A stretch of DNA of 64,000 nt from Ptychodera flava (lineage: Eukaryota; Hemichordata; Enteropneusta; Ptychoderidae): positions 8,714,861 through 8,778,860 of the forward strand of contig NC_091931.1 in the NCBI RefSeq assembly GCF_041260155.1. The letters run 5' to 3'. Numbering within the stretch: position 1 is the first letter of the stretch; every line of letters starts with the position of its first letter. The notes under the pieces are model-generated. The model was not told the DNA's origin. It searched no databases and saw nothing but the letters and a program-made list of their open reading frames with translations. The translations under genes and the position numbers were made by a program. Shown piece after piece: positions 1 to 12,659 of the stretch.

Positions 1-1824
1 TATGGTAAGTCAAGTTTTGAGTTATCATACCAAAACTGCAGAGAGCTTCTGGAAAAATTATATCTATGAGTCAAGGCATATAGTTCAAATCGCTCAATAT
101 GGAACCAACATCAACATTTCCTGACAGAAAATACTGTGAGTATTGAAAACAAATGGCCCTGGTGTTAGTAGTTATCAAATTTAATGATTTAAGATGCTTT
201 GACGGTTGCAATGATGACGTTGAAATGAGTTTCCTAACTGCACGACTGGAGCAATCTCATTGATTACATTGCATCTGGCAGTCTCTTTCATCAGTGTTGG
301 TCTAATTAAGGCTTCTGACATGGCACTGGAAAGATTGGGAACTACTGCCCCTGTTTTATCTCAGTATGACTATGTTTATATACTTAGGGAAACCCCGGTA
401 CCAGCCTAGAGCCAACAATTGAAGCCCCCATCAAACCAGGTCCACATTAGCTGACCCCACTATTACCCAGTACTCTGACAGTACCATGCACTTGACAGGA
501 TGACTTTTCACATTCCCATTCCACACCAAATCCAGTGAAAGGATAGATGCACTGTTGTTGGACAATATTTTAGTGGTCTTCTTCAGTGAGAATATGACTT
601 GAGTTATTTGGCTTTATCATTCAATTATGTCAATAAGCTGATACTCCCTATCAGGTTTCTGTATATCATTGAATTGGAAAATTATGAAAACCTAATTTGT
701 TCTTGTTTCCGGTACATACTAGCAAAATGTATCTTAATTCTTCGTACCTAATAAGGTGAGAACAAGTTTCTGTTAAATGACATTATTCAACTACGGTAAC
801 ATAGTTCCTTAGTCCCCCTCCCATTCAACACTCTCCCACGATTATGTAGGATCGTGGGTCTCTCGCATGGTAGGATCACTGTGGGATGAGGGACTGTGCC
901 GTGAGTCACTACTCTATTTCTATCAATGATGGCGATAGCAATCGAATTTTAAATTGGGTGCATGTTCTCAGTCGCTGCAGTTTCCCCGGCGGTAAAAGAA
1001 AATTGATGTACATAGTTGTGAGCGTTCATGAATCTGATGTCCTGATGAAGTATAAATTCAGATTCACCATGGCTTCGTAGAAATTTAGACAGAGTGTTTT
1101 TAGGAACTATTGTGTACCTCTCTATTTTGATTGTTGTCATGGCACTTTCAACACCGACGTCGTTCGACCCAACACGTCGTGAGCTTAGCCAAACGATACA
1201 AAAACATTCCACCTGTGTAATTAATATTTTACATTGTGATGAACGTGCTATTGGAAAACTTAGCCTTTTCTTCTGAGCGCTATTTATCGTGGTCCGAACA
1301 TGTATAGACGAGCCTCAACCACACACACAGGCAGTCTACACGCCGCGGACATTTCTTTTTCACAGTGACATGTATCTTAGATTCACAAGATATTTCCTAG
1401 CATTCTTTAGCAATTTCTTACGTCACATAGTCATGTACTTCACATTGATAAAAACGGCCGTGCAGCGGGTAGAAAAATCTCACCTGTTTATAAATAGTGG
1501 GTGACAAGACTTCGCACAAAAGTCAAAATATATCGGACGAACGTTCTTCCAACATCTATACTGTGCCAGTCATCCTATAAACCGGGAAACATATCTTGTG
1601 ATTGGTTTCTTTTCTTGACCTTGGTATGAAATGTCCAATCAAAGACGACTTTGTTAAGTAGCCCTATAATATCCCAGAATGCAATTTAAGTTGAAAGGTT
1701 ATAATTAACAGGGTCACAGGTCATACAGTGATGTTGTCACGTTATACGCGTTGAGCAGCTGAAAATCATGTGACAGAAGCTTGGCTCAGGAGCTGGTACG
1801 GTCCTGCCCACTCTCGATTTCAAA
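1..1824. other. 5' flank of the IDS gene, no gene recognised
   Basis: No coding exon, RNA gene or clear mobile element is recognised here. Open frames between about 886 and 1504 are short, overlap on both strands and resemble no family I know. The last 270 bases before the IDS start hold CCAAT-type motifs (ATTGG near 1593, CCAATC near 1633) and an M-box-like TCATGTGAC at 1766-1774, so the IDS promoter and 5' UTR probably lie within about 1550-1824. No TATA box is obvious. Confidence 0.4.
1766..1774 (+). promoter_or_regulatory. M-box-like motif upstream of IDS
   Basis: The sequence TCATGTGAC lies about 50 bases before the IDS start codon. MiT/TFE factors, which drive lysosomal genes in animals, bind CLEAR (GTCACGTGAC) and M-box (TCATGTG) sites. 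One copy of a short motif occurs often by chance, so the functional role is a guess. Confidence 0.2.
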
Positions 1825-4800
1825 ATGCTACAAGTAGACATGATTTCGCACGCATTAAGCGTATTCATGATTTTACTGACGGTGATATCGCTCCAACTTG
1901 TAGCTGGTGAAGGTAAATATTTCCTTGGTTTTGTTTTATTTCATCATGATTTGGAAAGAAGGGCCGTGTCACTGTCAGTGTAGAGTGAACTAGCTTGAAT
2001 TGACTTGAATCACAGGGAACTCAGTCATCAGGTTGTTGTTGTGTTTATATAGTTATTTGCCAATAAAACTGAAGAATGCTAAGCTGTTGTTTCAAGTAGA
2101 TTGATGTCGTCGCAAAAACATGAAAGGAAAACCATCAATAATCAAAGGAATTCTACGGCTGCAATTTGAAGTTGTGAGCAGCGGCAGTACGCCGTACGGT
2201 ATTACAGTGCCGACCGTTACACCACTTCAATACCAATACTTTATCATGGATTGGGGAGGAGCGCAACGTTTGGCACTCTACTCATACCATTGAAGTCCAA
2301 TTATGACGTTTATTGAAGATATGACAATTATTGATGCAACAGTAACAACTAATTTGCATTCTTCAATTTTCTTAGCAAAAAATAAAACATCAACATAAAA
2401 CAAGAACAACAAACCATATTTCTATGTTACCTGTAGAAGGTTGGTCAGACTATCTGCTCCAGGTGAAGAGGTAAAGGGAATTGAATATGCAACTGAGATT
2501 ACATGTAAGACAAGGAGTACTACAGAACTGCACACTTTTGCCTTCTCAAAAGTTCTTTAAAAAAATTCAAATACACACTTATACCGGTAGTTCACTTGAA
2601 CACTCATCGTTGAATACTCCCTTACTGCCTTTATCACATTATTTGCAGATAATTTGCAAAAGCTTTGCTCGAATATGTTTGTTTTTTGCCAATATGCGCA
2701 ATGTGTATGCCCGGATTTACATCAACAGACACCTGCTCCCAGGACATGCATAGTGACCAAAGTTACCAATAATATCATTAATACAAGAAAAGTACATATT
2801 TCCGACAAGTAATAAAATAATTATTGTGGGATACTTTTGTGAGGGTGGTTTTTTCTGCAAAAGTCAGTGTTTTTTCTTTTCGTTCATGTTTGTTTTCTTT
2901 TAATAGAATTGATTTGCAAACCTTGGGTGATTTACAAAAAAGTTGAAAAAAAGTGAAATTTATTTAGAAATGATTATGTTCAGAATTATTAGGGACTAAT
3001 AAGAGACTATTTTTCAGAAAAAAATCAACAGGGAACTGCTCGCTGATATTCATAGTCATCCTTCCCATCATCCAATGCAAATTCCCTTCTTTTGCATTCT
3101 TGGATCATCCTTGTCTTTCCCACTCAGACCAAATGCCATGGCCTTGTTTTGGTCTTCTGTGTCTTTGTACAAGTTTCGATGCAGGGCTAAAGGTAGCTTC
3201 ATAGGTATACAGCTTCTGTCGTCTGCACACAAACTTCACATTGTCAGTAAATTAAATTTTAAACAAAACATTAAAATCTGATATTGGGTGCTGGAGAAGA
3301 TAATCAAAAGCAGAGTTAGACAAAGATCAGAATGCATACCGTACTGTATTATTTTCAACATGCACAGTGTGCTCCGTGACCTTGCAATCTATTTGCATTG
3401 ATCAAGGTAACTTGGACATTTTAATTGCAGCATGTATCCAACTAGGTACTTTGAAACCTGGAAGAGTTAGGAAAGTGTAGAGGTTTAGTTGCCAAGAACA
3501 TGGAAAAGTTTAGGGAAAGTATGGAAATATCACTCCCGCTATGGAAAAAGAGTAGTTTTTGGCAGAATAAACATTTCTGATGTGTTTTTGTTATTCCTGT
3601 ATGCAGAAGTCAAAACTCGAGTAAGAACAATCTCTAGGTAGCTTGAAGTAATTATTGGTATTTAGTATTTCTGCAAAATGCACAAATATTCAAGAAAAGT
3701 AAATTTATTTGAATGTACTTATATTTTATTTGAGCAACAATATCACTACAACTATTCACTTCTATTAAAGTTTATTCCTTTGCTTTTCAGACAAAAGAAT
3801 GAATGTTTTATTTGTAGTGTATGATGATTTGCGACCCACGGTTGGTTGTTATGGTGGTGAATATCCGTACATAACCCCCAACATTGACCAACTTGCAAAA
3901 TACTCAGTCAGATTCAATAAAGCCTATGCCCAGGTGAGTCAAATGTCAAAGTATGATGTAGTATTTTGCTTGAATTTAGTTATCCTTGAAATGATATGAA
4001 ATGAAAGGTTTGTTGATCAGTATTTTCAGCCACTTTTCAATAGTCACTTTCAACTAAAATGATCTGTACTATAAGAAGAGATTTAAGGGGGTGTTGCACA
4101 TCACTTTTATGCAAAATTTGATTCAACTGTCAATAACATACTAACCAAAGATTGAAATGTTGATAGGGTTTAATTTTCAGCATGATGAGGAGTCATAAGT
4201 TGGATGAGAAAGCTGTGTAAATTTATGCAACTGTCACCAGATTTCACAGATGGCTTCTTTTTCCAACACTGCTAAAGAGTATACACCTCTCTGGCTGGAC
4301 CATATTTTGTGAAATTTTCACATTTCTTTTTTCAAATATCACACAACTATCGGCAATTTTATTTGGCAATAAAACTCTTACATTTGACATAATGAGTCAT
4401 TTCTATTTTGCCTACAATGATTTTAATCACTTTTTGAATGTCAGTCTTTCAATTCCCACCATTTAAGAATGAGAATAGATAATGCAAATCAAAGTTGCAG
4501 GGCTTTGTATACATAAACTCTTATTTCAAATGAGATATTGAATTTCACAAAGTAGAGTCAAATATAAGTAATTTTTATCATTAAGAATGCCAAAATTTAG
4601 TTTTTTACCCCAAATACGTAGCCTTTCATACTTGAGTACACTTTTACTACTACTGTAAAACACTTTGAATAAGCTTTATGCTTTCTTAATGTTTTCATAT
4701 TTTAATCACAATCAACAGGTTTTTAATTTAGCTAAAGAGACATCCTAACCATTGTAAATACAGGAAAAAGTTTAAATTAACAGAATCTTAAATTAATAAA

Positions 4801-7800
4801 TTGACAGAGTTAGCTAAATTAACTGAAAAGGTATGTTTTATAGAATACTAAATGTTTGATTATCTGCTGTTTAAAATATAAAATATAAGAGTACTTGTCA
4901 TCTTTGATTGGAAATATTGCTGTAAAAATGTTTGTTGGTGATGTGTAATGCCATCTTAACTGTTGAATAACATTTATTTGCCCAGATAGTGCAACAAAGA
5001 TATTGACATAATCACTTTGCCTTTCTTTGATTGTGAAGGAGGTGCTGATACCGCCTACTGATGTTCACCATTCCTTGTTCCCTGATGGAAAGAATATCCT
5101 CTAATATTTGTGCAGTATGGTCCACCATCCTTTACACTCACAGAGCATAGGGTGAAATTCTGACAAGAAAGTGCCACCCGTAATACTCCAAACCATATGA
5201 CAATACAGTTGTGACATCTGCTATTTAGACAAAAAAATTTGAAAGGCTTCATGTGAAAGGCAAAAATTATGTAAAGCTGTGTTAATACCATTATTAATGG
5301 TCAGGTCTTTAAAAGAAAACTTATATGGGCAATTGTGTTGCATAGTATTAGTACAGTATTTCAAAATTTGTTTTGAAACAACAACTTTTAAGGTATCCAT
5401 GACAACAAAAGGAAAGCATCACATGATATGAGAGCAAATTTAAGACTTTTGTGATTCAAGAACTTGGATTTTGCATTTTGTATTCAGGGAGTGTATGCCC
5501 TGGAAAGTCCTTGAATTTTAAAGCCTCCTGAAAAGTCAAGGAAAAGTCCAATGAAGTTAGGTCATGGAAAATGCTGGAAACTTGATACACCACCTAAGAA
5601 TTTTGAAAATCATAACATGATCTGAAAAAATAATAAATAATAAAAATAATCCTAAGAAAATAACATTCTGGACCTCAAAAAGTCCTTGAAAATTGCCAAA
5701 AATGTCCTTATAAAAGTCCTTCAATTTCACTGACTTTGAGTGTATGGACCCTGGTTTTGTAATGTGATCACTTTGATGAGACCAAATGTTATACTGTGTT
5801 GTGAATGAAATCAGCATATCATGTAACATGCATGTCAGTTTTGAATGCCATGGGAAACTGGTGCAGAAAACTATTGACAAATAAAAGATTTGTTATCAAA
5901 GAGTTGAGTCTGCCTTTTAATGAAACAATTCAGTATTCAAGTACTGCATCACATCGTATCATGTGTACTTTCAGCAAGCTGTTTGTGGTCCCAGCCGAAC
6001 ATCCTTCTTGACTGGCAGACGTCCAGACACAACAAAGCTTTACGACTTTGGTTCATACTGGAGGGAGTTTGCTGGAAATTTCACAACGATTCCCCAACAC
6101 TTCAAGGAAAATGGTTACTTTGCAGCATCAATGGGAAAGGTCATGCATCCAGGTATTAAAGAATGATAACAGTAAACAAAAGTTAATCATTTTCTTGAGG
6201 GCCCACTTCTGAAAATGTATTCATGATAATAATATTATCATGAATACATTTCTCATAAAAAAAAGAACAAAGACACTCATGCAGACAGCCAAACACTACA
6301 GACATAGACCCTGTTCATGACTGGTACCACATTCTACCACTACAACCACTTCACCCTGAAATAAAATTACTGAGTTATTAAAGATTTCTTTTTGTGTGTC
6401 ATTGATTAACATTAAAACTGCCCCTAAAATCTCAAAACTGCCCCTTTATTTTGATAGGTGGGGCACAAAATGCCCCCTTTAAATAACATGCAGAGAAAAC
6501 ACTGTAATATTAATTAAAGTTTCACTAGTCCTGTTTCACTGATCTGAAAATAATAAAGAAAAGATTTGGTCTTCCCTCCAAATTTTTTTTGACATTTTCA
6601 TATGAAACAAGTCTTGTTTTATCAATTTCAGGTATTGCATCTAATAACACGGATGATTACCCATACAGCTGGTCTCAGCCAGCTTATCATCCATCGTCTC
6701 AGAAATATCACTGGACACCGGTTAGTATCTTTGTATTTTTCAACCATTTGCCCAATACAAGTCAAAATTTTTTGAAGTTGTACTGAAAATTTTGTCTGTT
6801 TGCTGACATGGTTGCTGTTTACAGAACACAACACAACACAACAGGTTCTTGTTCTCAGAGTCTTCACCAAAACATACTGAGTTACACAGTATTTACCTTG
6901 TCAACTCAGTCCCTATATGTGTTTGTCTGCATAGTTATTGCTGACAAGTGAATTCTGGTGTGGACTAGAGTTCTAATGTTAACTATATCAGTGAATTTAA
7001 CACATATAGAGATGCTGTGTTGACAAGCTTCATAGCGGATGTTTCAACATGCTTCTGGGAGTAGGACAATAACTTCCTGTTGACATATAAAACCAATAGC
7101 TACAGGTACTGGCCCTTTAACCTGAGTTTTTAATTCCATGAGATGTCAGACAACATTAATCAGACCAACTGCTTTTAATAACAGTAGAGAATACATGTGT
7201 TGTAATGACCCCTAAAAATATGTTACCACAGTTTCAGAGACTAGACTGTTTTGCTGCAGGTTTCATAGAAAACCTCATTTCAAGTTTCACTCTTTCATAT
7301 ATTTCCTGAAGCCGTCTGTTTGAAGATGTATGTTTGACTAGAGTATCTTGTGTACATCTGTATTTGCCATTTTATGTGAAAACATGTGCTATTCTACCTT
7401 CTTGCTTTTTGCCTTTCACTTTTCATTTCTAGATTCTCCTTTTTTACCAAAAAGACATAAAGAATATTTCTTTCTTGTTGTTAAAAAAAATCACTGTACC
7501 TTTGTGCGCAAATGATAGTTTTTTCTATGCTGATACAAACTAAATTTGAAACCATGAATTACTGGCATGGATCATAGGGTGGTATCTGATGGTCCTGTTT
7601 GGTCTTAGTCTTGTCCAGGTCCAGGTGGAAATCACTACAGAAATCTCTGCTGTCCACTTGATGTGAAAGTTCAACCAGGTGGAACACTGCCTGATATTCA
7701 AAGTACTGAGTATGCCATGGAAATGTTGACCAACATATCCCAACAACACCAAAGCCAAAATCCAGCAGATAAACAGCCCTTCTTCCTGGCTGTCGGCTAT

Positions 7801-10800
7801 CACAAACCTCACATCTCCTACAAGTATCCCAAGGAGTTCCAAGATCTCTACCCATTGTCCAGCATCAAGCTGGCGCCAAACCCAACACTTCCTCCCAAGA
7901 TGCCTCATGTTGCCTGGGAAACAATGATGATGATAAGGAAAAGAGATGATGTCAAAGCCTTGAACTTGAGCTACCCATTTGCTCATGTGCCAGATGAATT
8001 TCAGGTATGATTAAGTCGCTATGTTTTTTCTGGTCCCCAGTGTTGTCCTTATATTTAAAAGTACTGGGTAATTTAAGAAAGTAGACGGTGGACTGCGAGG
8101 AAGCGAAGCGACCGAGCGGCGAGTGAGCGTAGCGAACGAGGGGGGAGAGCGCGAGAGGGGGGGTGTCCACCCTCTTGCAAGGCAAAAAATGAAATTTTGG
8201 AGTGGAAATGGTGTTCTCTGGTGGTATCTGAGGTGACATTTAGCTGAGACTGAAACAGATATAGTACTGTCAAAAAAGTACAACAAAAGTACTTTTGTTG
8301 TGTGTGTCTTAGACGTGGCTCACATACAACAAAACAAACAAACACGATTGTGTTTTTTTTGTATTATTTAGGACACACTTATGGTTTTATTTGCAGTGAA
8401 GATGTAACATTTAATCTTCAAGCCGCACTTTTCAATCCCAGGTTTTCGCATTAGTGGAGTTCTCCTCCCAGTCAAACGCTTGGCCAGTACGATGTTTGAT
8501 TTCTATAACATTGATTACACAAACTGATCTCAACCTTTTGTCACATTTTGCTAATCCTGCAAACAGAGTTTATGCAAGCTTTTGATTGACGGTCTGTTCA
8601 AATCGCCAACGGTCATTGATTCCCACCACAGACGCTCGAATTTCCTAAAAAATTGTCTTCCAGTCGCGTTAGACTTTGAATATAACCACAGAGTTCGATC
8701 GGCATCAACTTCGCGCTGACCGCTTGGCAGTCTGTCTGCGTTTTTGCGGCGGGGAAAACTAAAAAGTTGCATTTTCTGGAGCGTGTGCCCGCGTGTTGCC
8801 TGTTTGGTGTCCACTTACACAATGAACGCCGCCATACCTTGGCGTCCTTTTAAAGGGAGGCTCCGCCTTTAAATCACCCGCTGTCTGCTCATTTCATTGC
8901 TCATTTCCCATTCTTCATTACCACATAGTAGTTTCCCCAAACCATCAAACTCATTCTATTCTACACATTTGCTTTTGTTAAGAAAAACATCGGTAAGATA
9001 ATTCGCTGTAACAGTGTTCGCATTAACGAAAAAAAAAGGCGTATATAGAAAACTCAACAATGAAAAAATGCGTAGAGAGTCGATCCAATGCGTAATAATA
9101 TTACGCATAGGATTGAGTCTCTACGCATTTTTTCATTGTTATGAGTTTTCTATACGCAGACGGTTGCGAAAGCGCTCTCTGCGACTGAGCCTAGGCGACA
9201 ACAAGATGAGATGAGTGCCCGCTTAACATTAAATTTGTTGCAACATTTCTGTCAATCACTCATTTTATGTGGAAAGTTTCGGATTCTCTGAGTGTAGTCT
9301 GAAAAATCGGCATCGTCGAGTCAGAGGCACGTTACCATGTCAGTCAGCTAATTTTCAGGCTAGCGATAGTTTCTGAAACTTATGTTACAAAAGTGATTGA
9401 CAGAAATGTTGCAACAAATTAAATGCAAACCGCGCACGATCATCGCGTCTCGCTGTCCCAAAATTTGATCAAAGCAGATATGCAGCAAGGCGTCGGAAGG
9501 AAACAACTCTATTTTCTTTCAAATTTGCTCCACGAGTCCGTGAAAAAAAATGATTCAGAGGGTCCATCGAAAGACACTATCGGGCAACCCAACATGGAGA
9601 ACATGGAGAAGCGCAGTGAAATTGAACCCATGCCGGAATCCACGACGTATTGTCCTGTTGTCTTAAGCAACAGGGGATCAGCGCCACGGTGAAGCCGTGA
9701 GCCGTGACGATGATGCGCCGGTCGGCAACGGTCGGCAACACACATGCCTGTCACCGTGGATTCTAGTACGTAAAAATAATCAATGAAAAAAATACCCATT
9801 CAAATAAACAGTTGCTTCTAAAAAAATCAGTTCTAGCTCATTTTTTTTAAAATCTAGAAAATGCGTCGGTATTGCTCTGAGAATAACTTGATTTGTTGAG
9901 AAGATCATACTCGTAGTGACCGTGACGTTGGCAGCCAGCGCGGCGGCGGAAAACTAGCTGCAGTCTCATGAACTTCGAATCGTCGATCAAAATCACATCT
10001 TTTCGGCGTTTTTTTCTCACAAATTCAGCGAAATTGAAGTTTTTCATACATAAACTAAATATATTTTTGGAATCAAGTATACCTTTCGAACGGGCTTTCT
10101 TCGGGTAAAATATTCCATCGGCAAGGTGCCAGTGGCCGACGCCACATTTCTTTTTGACGCCATCGTTAAAAATCATGACCTAAGATGACCTTCATACTAA
10201 TCAAACCAATTACACTGCTCGTAACAAAGACAGCACCATAGGCGCGTCCATCAGCCAATCACACTATAAAATATCGGTCACAAAAAGCCACAAACGGGTA
10301 TTTAGAAACTGTTTTATGTTTGTGCAGTTCCATGCGGGGAAAGGGGTCGCGAAACTGCTAATCGTACGCGTGTGCCGTCTAACAGCTGGCAGTGCAATCC
10401 CGAAATTACAGGTCTATAAAATAATCTAATGACGTTAAAAGTAGCCGGGTTAAAATGCAAAACAGCTGGGTTATTTACCCGGCACCCAGCTTCTAAGGAC
10501 AACACTGGGTCCCATCAATGTCTTGCATTTCACAGATATTTATTGTAATGTGTGGAACATACTGGACTGATACAACTGCAGAAAATATAACTAAGTGTTA
10601 TTGAAGGTTCATGCACAAAGTGACTTCTCAGAGCTACAAATTGTAAATGACTATGATTCTGTTAGGTTTCTTTTGTACATGTCATTTGAAGCTTTGACAA
10701 GCATAGAAAATTTTAGTTGACGGGACTTTATTTTTCCATGGCACATCACACAATTTCGTTCCCATCTGACACCCTGTTTTTGTGTTACATATTCCAATTT

Positions 10801-12659
10801 CTTCTTTACAGTTGAAAATAAGACAGAGTTATTATGCATCGACAACATTCGTTGACAGTGAGCTTGGTAAAGTGTTAATGCACTTGGACAAGCTTGGATT
10901 TGCTGACAATACAATCATAGTAGTGTTTGGCGATCACGGTAAGAATGGTCTTGTCACAGTTTTCACAGCAATGCTTAGATATGGAACAGCAGAGCTCACT
11001 CATAGCTCTTTACTTTAACCCTTTTCCAGTTCTACGACAGTTATCTCTGGAACATGTATTCATTGGACACTAACTATAACCTAATCTCCAACCCTTTGTG
11101 CAACTATGTCAATGTTGTGAATGTCTCAGTGATAAATGTTCTACTGTAATACTGCCATAGCAAGTCCCTCAAAATTAATGCAAATCATCAACTTGAAGGT
11201 GTCTGGAAGATTAGCTTGCATACATATCACTATTATGTCAAGTCAGTCTTTAAACGCATGTCTTGGCAAACAAAGTCTGTGAAAATCATGGTTATGTATG
11301 TATTTAGGGGTTGTCAAATCGGTAAAAAGGCATTATATGGATATGGTATCAGGTTATTGACCAAAGAACCCTGTGAGGTATTATAAACAGAGCCGCCTTA
11401 TGCACTGTGTGCACAAACTGCACCAACTGTATGACTCATTTTTCATTCATTTGGTTTTGAAATAAAAATTTATTTTGACACAGTTTGCTGTTGATATTAT
11501 GAAAAATGAATAGCTTTTTGGAAAGTCAATTGCACCATAAATTCTCTGTATACGGAGGATCAAGCAGCAGGTCAGTGGTGAAACACACCACACGAGACTC
11601 CCATATATTGAATACTGAAACCCAATACAGTGGTTTACAGCATAATAATATGTTTTATTGGATTTTAATGTCTAATTTGACTGATTAGGGATTCATGAAC
11701 CAACAGGAAAAGTCTTAGAATGGTGTCTGTGATACTCAATTCAATCCAAGTTCTTGTTTCTTGATGTACTCATATTACAAGTAGTACCTATGAAAGTAGC
11801 ACTGATAGTATCCGATTTCTTTTCTCCTTTACTTTGATCATTTACTTTGCAAAGTTGAAAGGACTGTTGGTTAAAATTTTAATTTCTGCTTCTGATAGGT
11901 TGGTCACTTGGAGAGCACCAAGAATTTGAAAAATATCAGAATTTTGAAACTACCACGAGGGTTCCGCTGATTGTGTACGTGCCTGGAATGACGGACAAAG
12001 GAACAGGACCCAAACCACCGGGAAAGAAATTCCCCTTCATCAATCCCTTGGAAAACACATCAAAGATTGACCCAAGTTATCATGGAAATGAAACAGACAT
12101 CAAGGCAAGAAAATATAATGCCGAAACAGATTATGTGCAACCACAGAAATCAGGACTTGCAAGCGATGACTTTGTTGAACTTGTTGATCTCTTTCCAACA
12201 CTGTCAGAGTTAGCTGGATTGAAAGTTCCACCAGTATGCCCTGAAAATCCATTCAAAGTAGATTTCTGTTCAGAAGGGATCAGCTTCGTGCCAGTCATAG
12301 AAAATTTGGTCACAAGGAAATATGGTGCTTCCTTCACATGGAAAAATGCCAGCTTCAGTCAGTATCCTCGCCCATCTGATGAACCTCAGCCAAATTCTGA
12401 TCTCCCAGATTTGAGAGACATCAGGATTATGGGTTACACCATGAGAACTGAGAAATATCGCTACACTGAGTGGATTGGCTTTGACCCAACTCATTTCAAG
12501 GCTGACTGGTCTGAGGTGCATGCCAGGGAGTTGTATCTGTACGATTCTGATCCCAATGAAGACAACAATGTGGCAGGAGATCTTCAATATCAGGATCTGG
12601 CAGCGGAATTATCAGAGAAGTTGAAACTTGGTTGGCGAAGTGCCATTCCTAAAACTTGA
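1825..12659 (+). CDS. IDS: iduronate-2-sulfatase, complete, 7 exons
   Basis: Lysosomal sulfatase that removes the 2-O-sulfate from iduronate in dermatan and heparan sulfate. Coding exons: 1825-1912, 3791-3933, 5975-6152, 6632-6720, 7609-8004, 10812-10938, 11899-12659. All introns are GT-AG and the phases agree, giving 593 residues (human 550). Exon 1 encodes a signal peptide with a hydrophobic stretch at about residues 12-28. Sulfatase landmarks are all present: metal ligands D41/D42 (VYDDLRP), formylglycine site C81 in CGPSR followed by [16 protein letters not shown] (K and H ligands), H231 in GYHKPH, D339-H340 in GDHG and K in EFEKYQNF. The C-terminal half has SQYPRPSD and [15 protein letters not shown]. 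The loop between YVPG and ELVDLFPTL is about 28 residues longer than I recall for human IDS. Start chosen because it is the ATG opening the signal peptide. Function confident by homology. Confidence 0.96.
6213..6251. repeat. perfect 39-bp palindrome in IDS intron 3
   Basis: A perfect inverted repeat with 19-base arms around one central base, beginning AAATGTATTCATG. It may be the core of a small foldback element or a replication-slippage product. It lies about 60 bases past the exon 3 donor. Confidence 0.75.
8417..8872 (-). mobile_element. Kolobok-like TTAA MITE, copy 1
   Basis: A 456-bp repeat, homologous over its whole length to 36918-37379 but in the opposite orientation. The right end is AGGCGG next to TTAA (read on the minus strand); the left end is AGCCGC next to TTCA, which looks like a mutated TTAA. 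TTAA duplications with AG-starting ends suit Kolobok. On the minus strand a partial frame (about 8551-8814) contains a [12 protein letters not shown] motif faintly like a THAP-type zinc finger, a domain known in Kolobok transposases; that resemblance is tentative. It sits inside the hAT-like element, so it inserted later. Confidence 0.65.
9039..9157. repeat. 119-bp foldback hairpin
   Basis: Near-perfect inverted repeat with arms of about 57 bases around an AATAATATT centre; outer ends are GCGTATATAG and CTATACGC. It is part of the interior of the hAT-like element and encodes nothing recognisable. Confidence 0.8.
9230..9421. mobile_element. small terminal-inverted-repeat element, about 190 bp
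   Basis: Arms of about 30 bases (containing TTGTTGCAACATTTCTGTC on the left and its complement on the right) enclose about 130 bases of non-coding DNA. This could be a very short MITE or an internal inverted repeat of the host transposon; no clear target duplication was found. Confidence 0.5.

Larger units (their letters stand above)
8038..10507. mobile_element. hAT-like non-autonomous DNA transposon with 6-bp TSD
   Basis: A 2.47 kb insertion in IDS intron 5. It starts CAGTGTTGTCCTTA and ends with the exact reverse complement TAAGGACAACACTG. It is flanked by perfect 6-bp target duplications GGTCCC (8032-8037 and 10508-10513). CAGTG termini are typical of hAT elements; a 6-bp duplication fits the less common hAT subgroups better than the usual 8 bp. 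Subterminal AAAAGTAGCCGG-type motifs are shared with the element at 40706-42588. No transposase was recognised: open frames at 9423-9692 (+) and 9847-10176 (-) have no family resemblance I know. It hosts a TTAA MITE and two foldback structures, plus a CpG-rich tract of GCGA/AGCG words at about 8093-8150. Confidence 0.75.

Noticed and set aside
7540-7986. 148-codon frame antisense to IDS exon 5
   Set aside because: Shadow of the conserved sulfatase exon; no homologue and no splice context.
8093-8150. CpG-rich GCGA/AGCG tract as a CpG-island promoter
   Set aside because: It is under 100 bases, lies inside a transposon in an intron, and no transcript start is indicated.
12270-12587. 105-codon frame antisense to IDS exon 7
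   Set aside because: Mirror of a conserved exon with no independent support.
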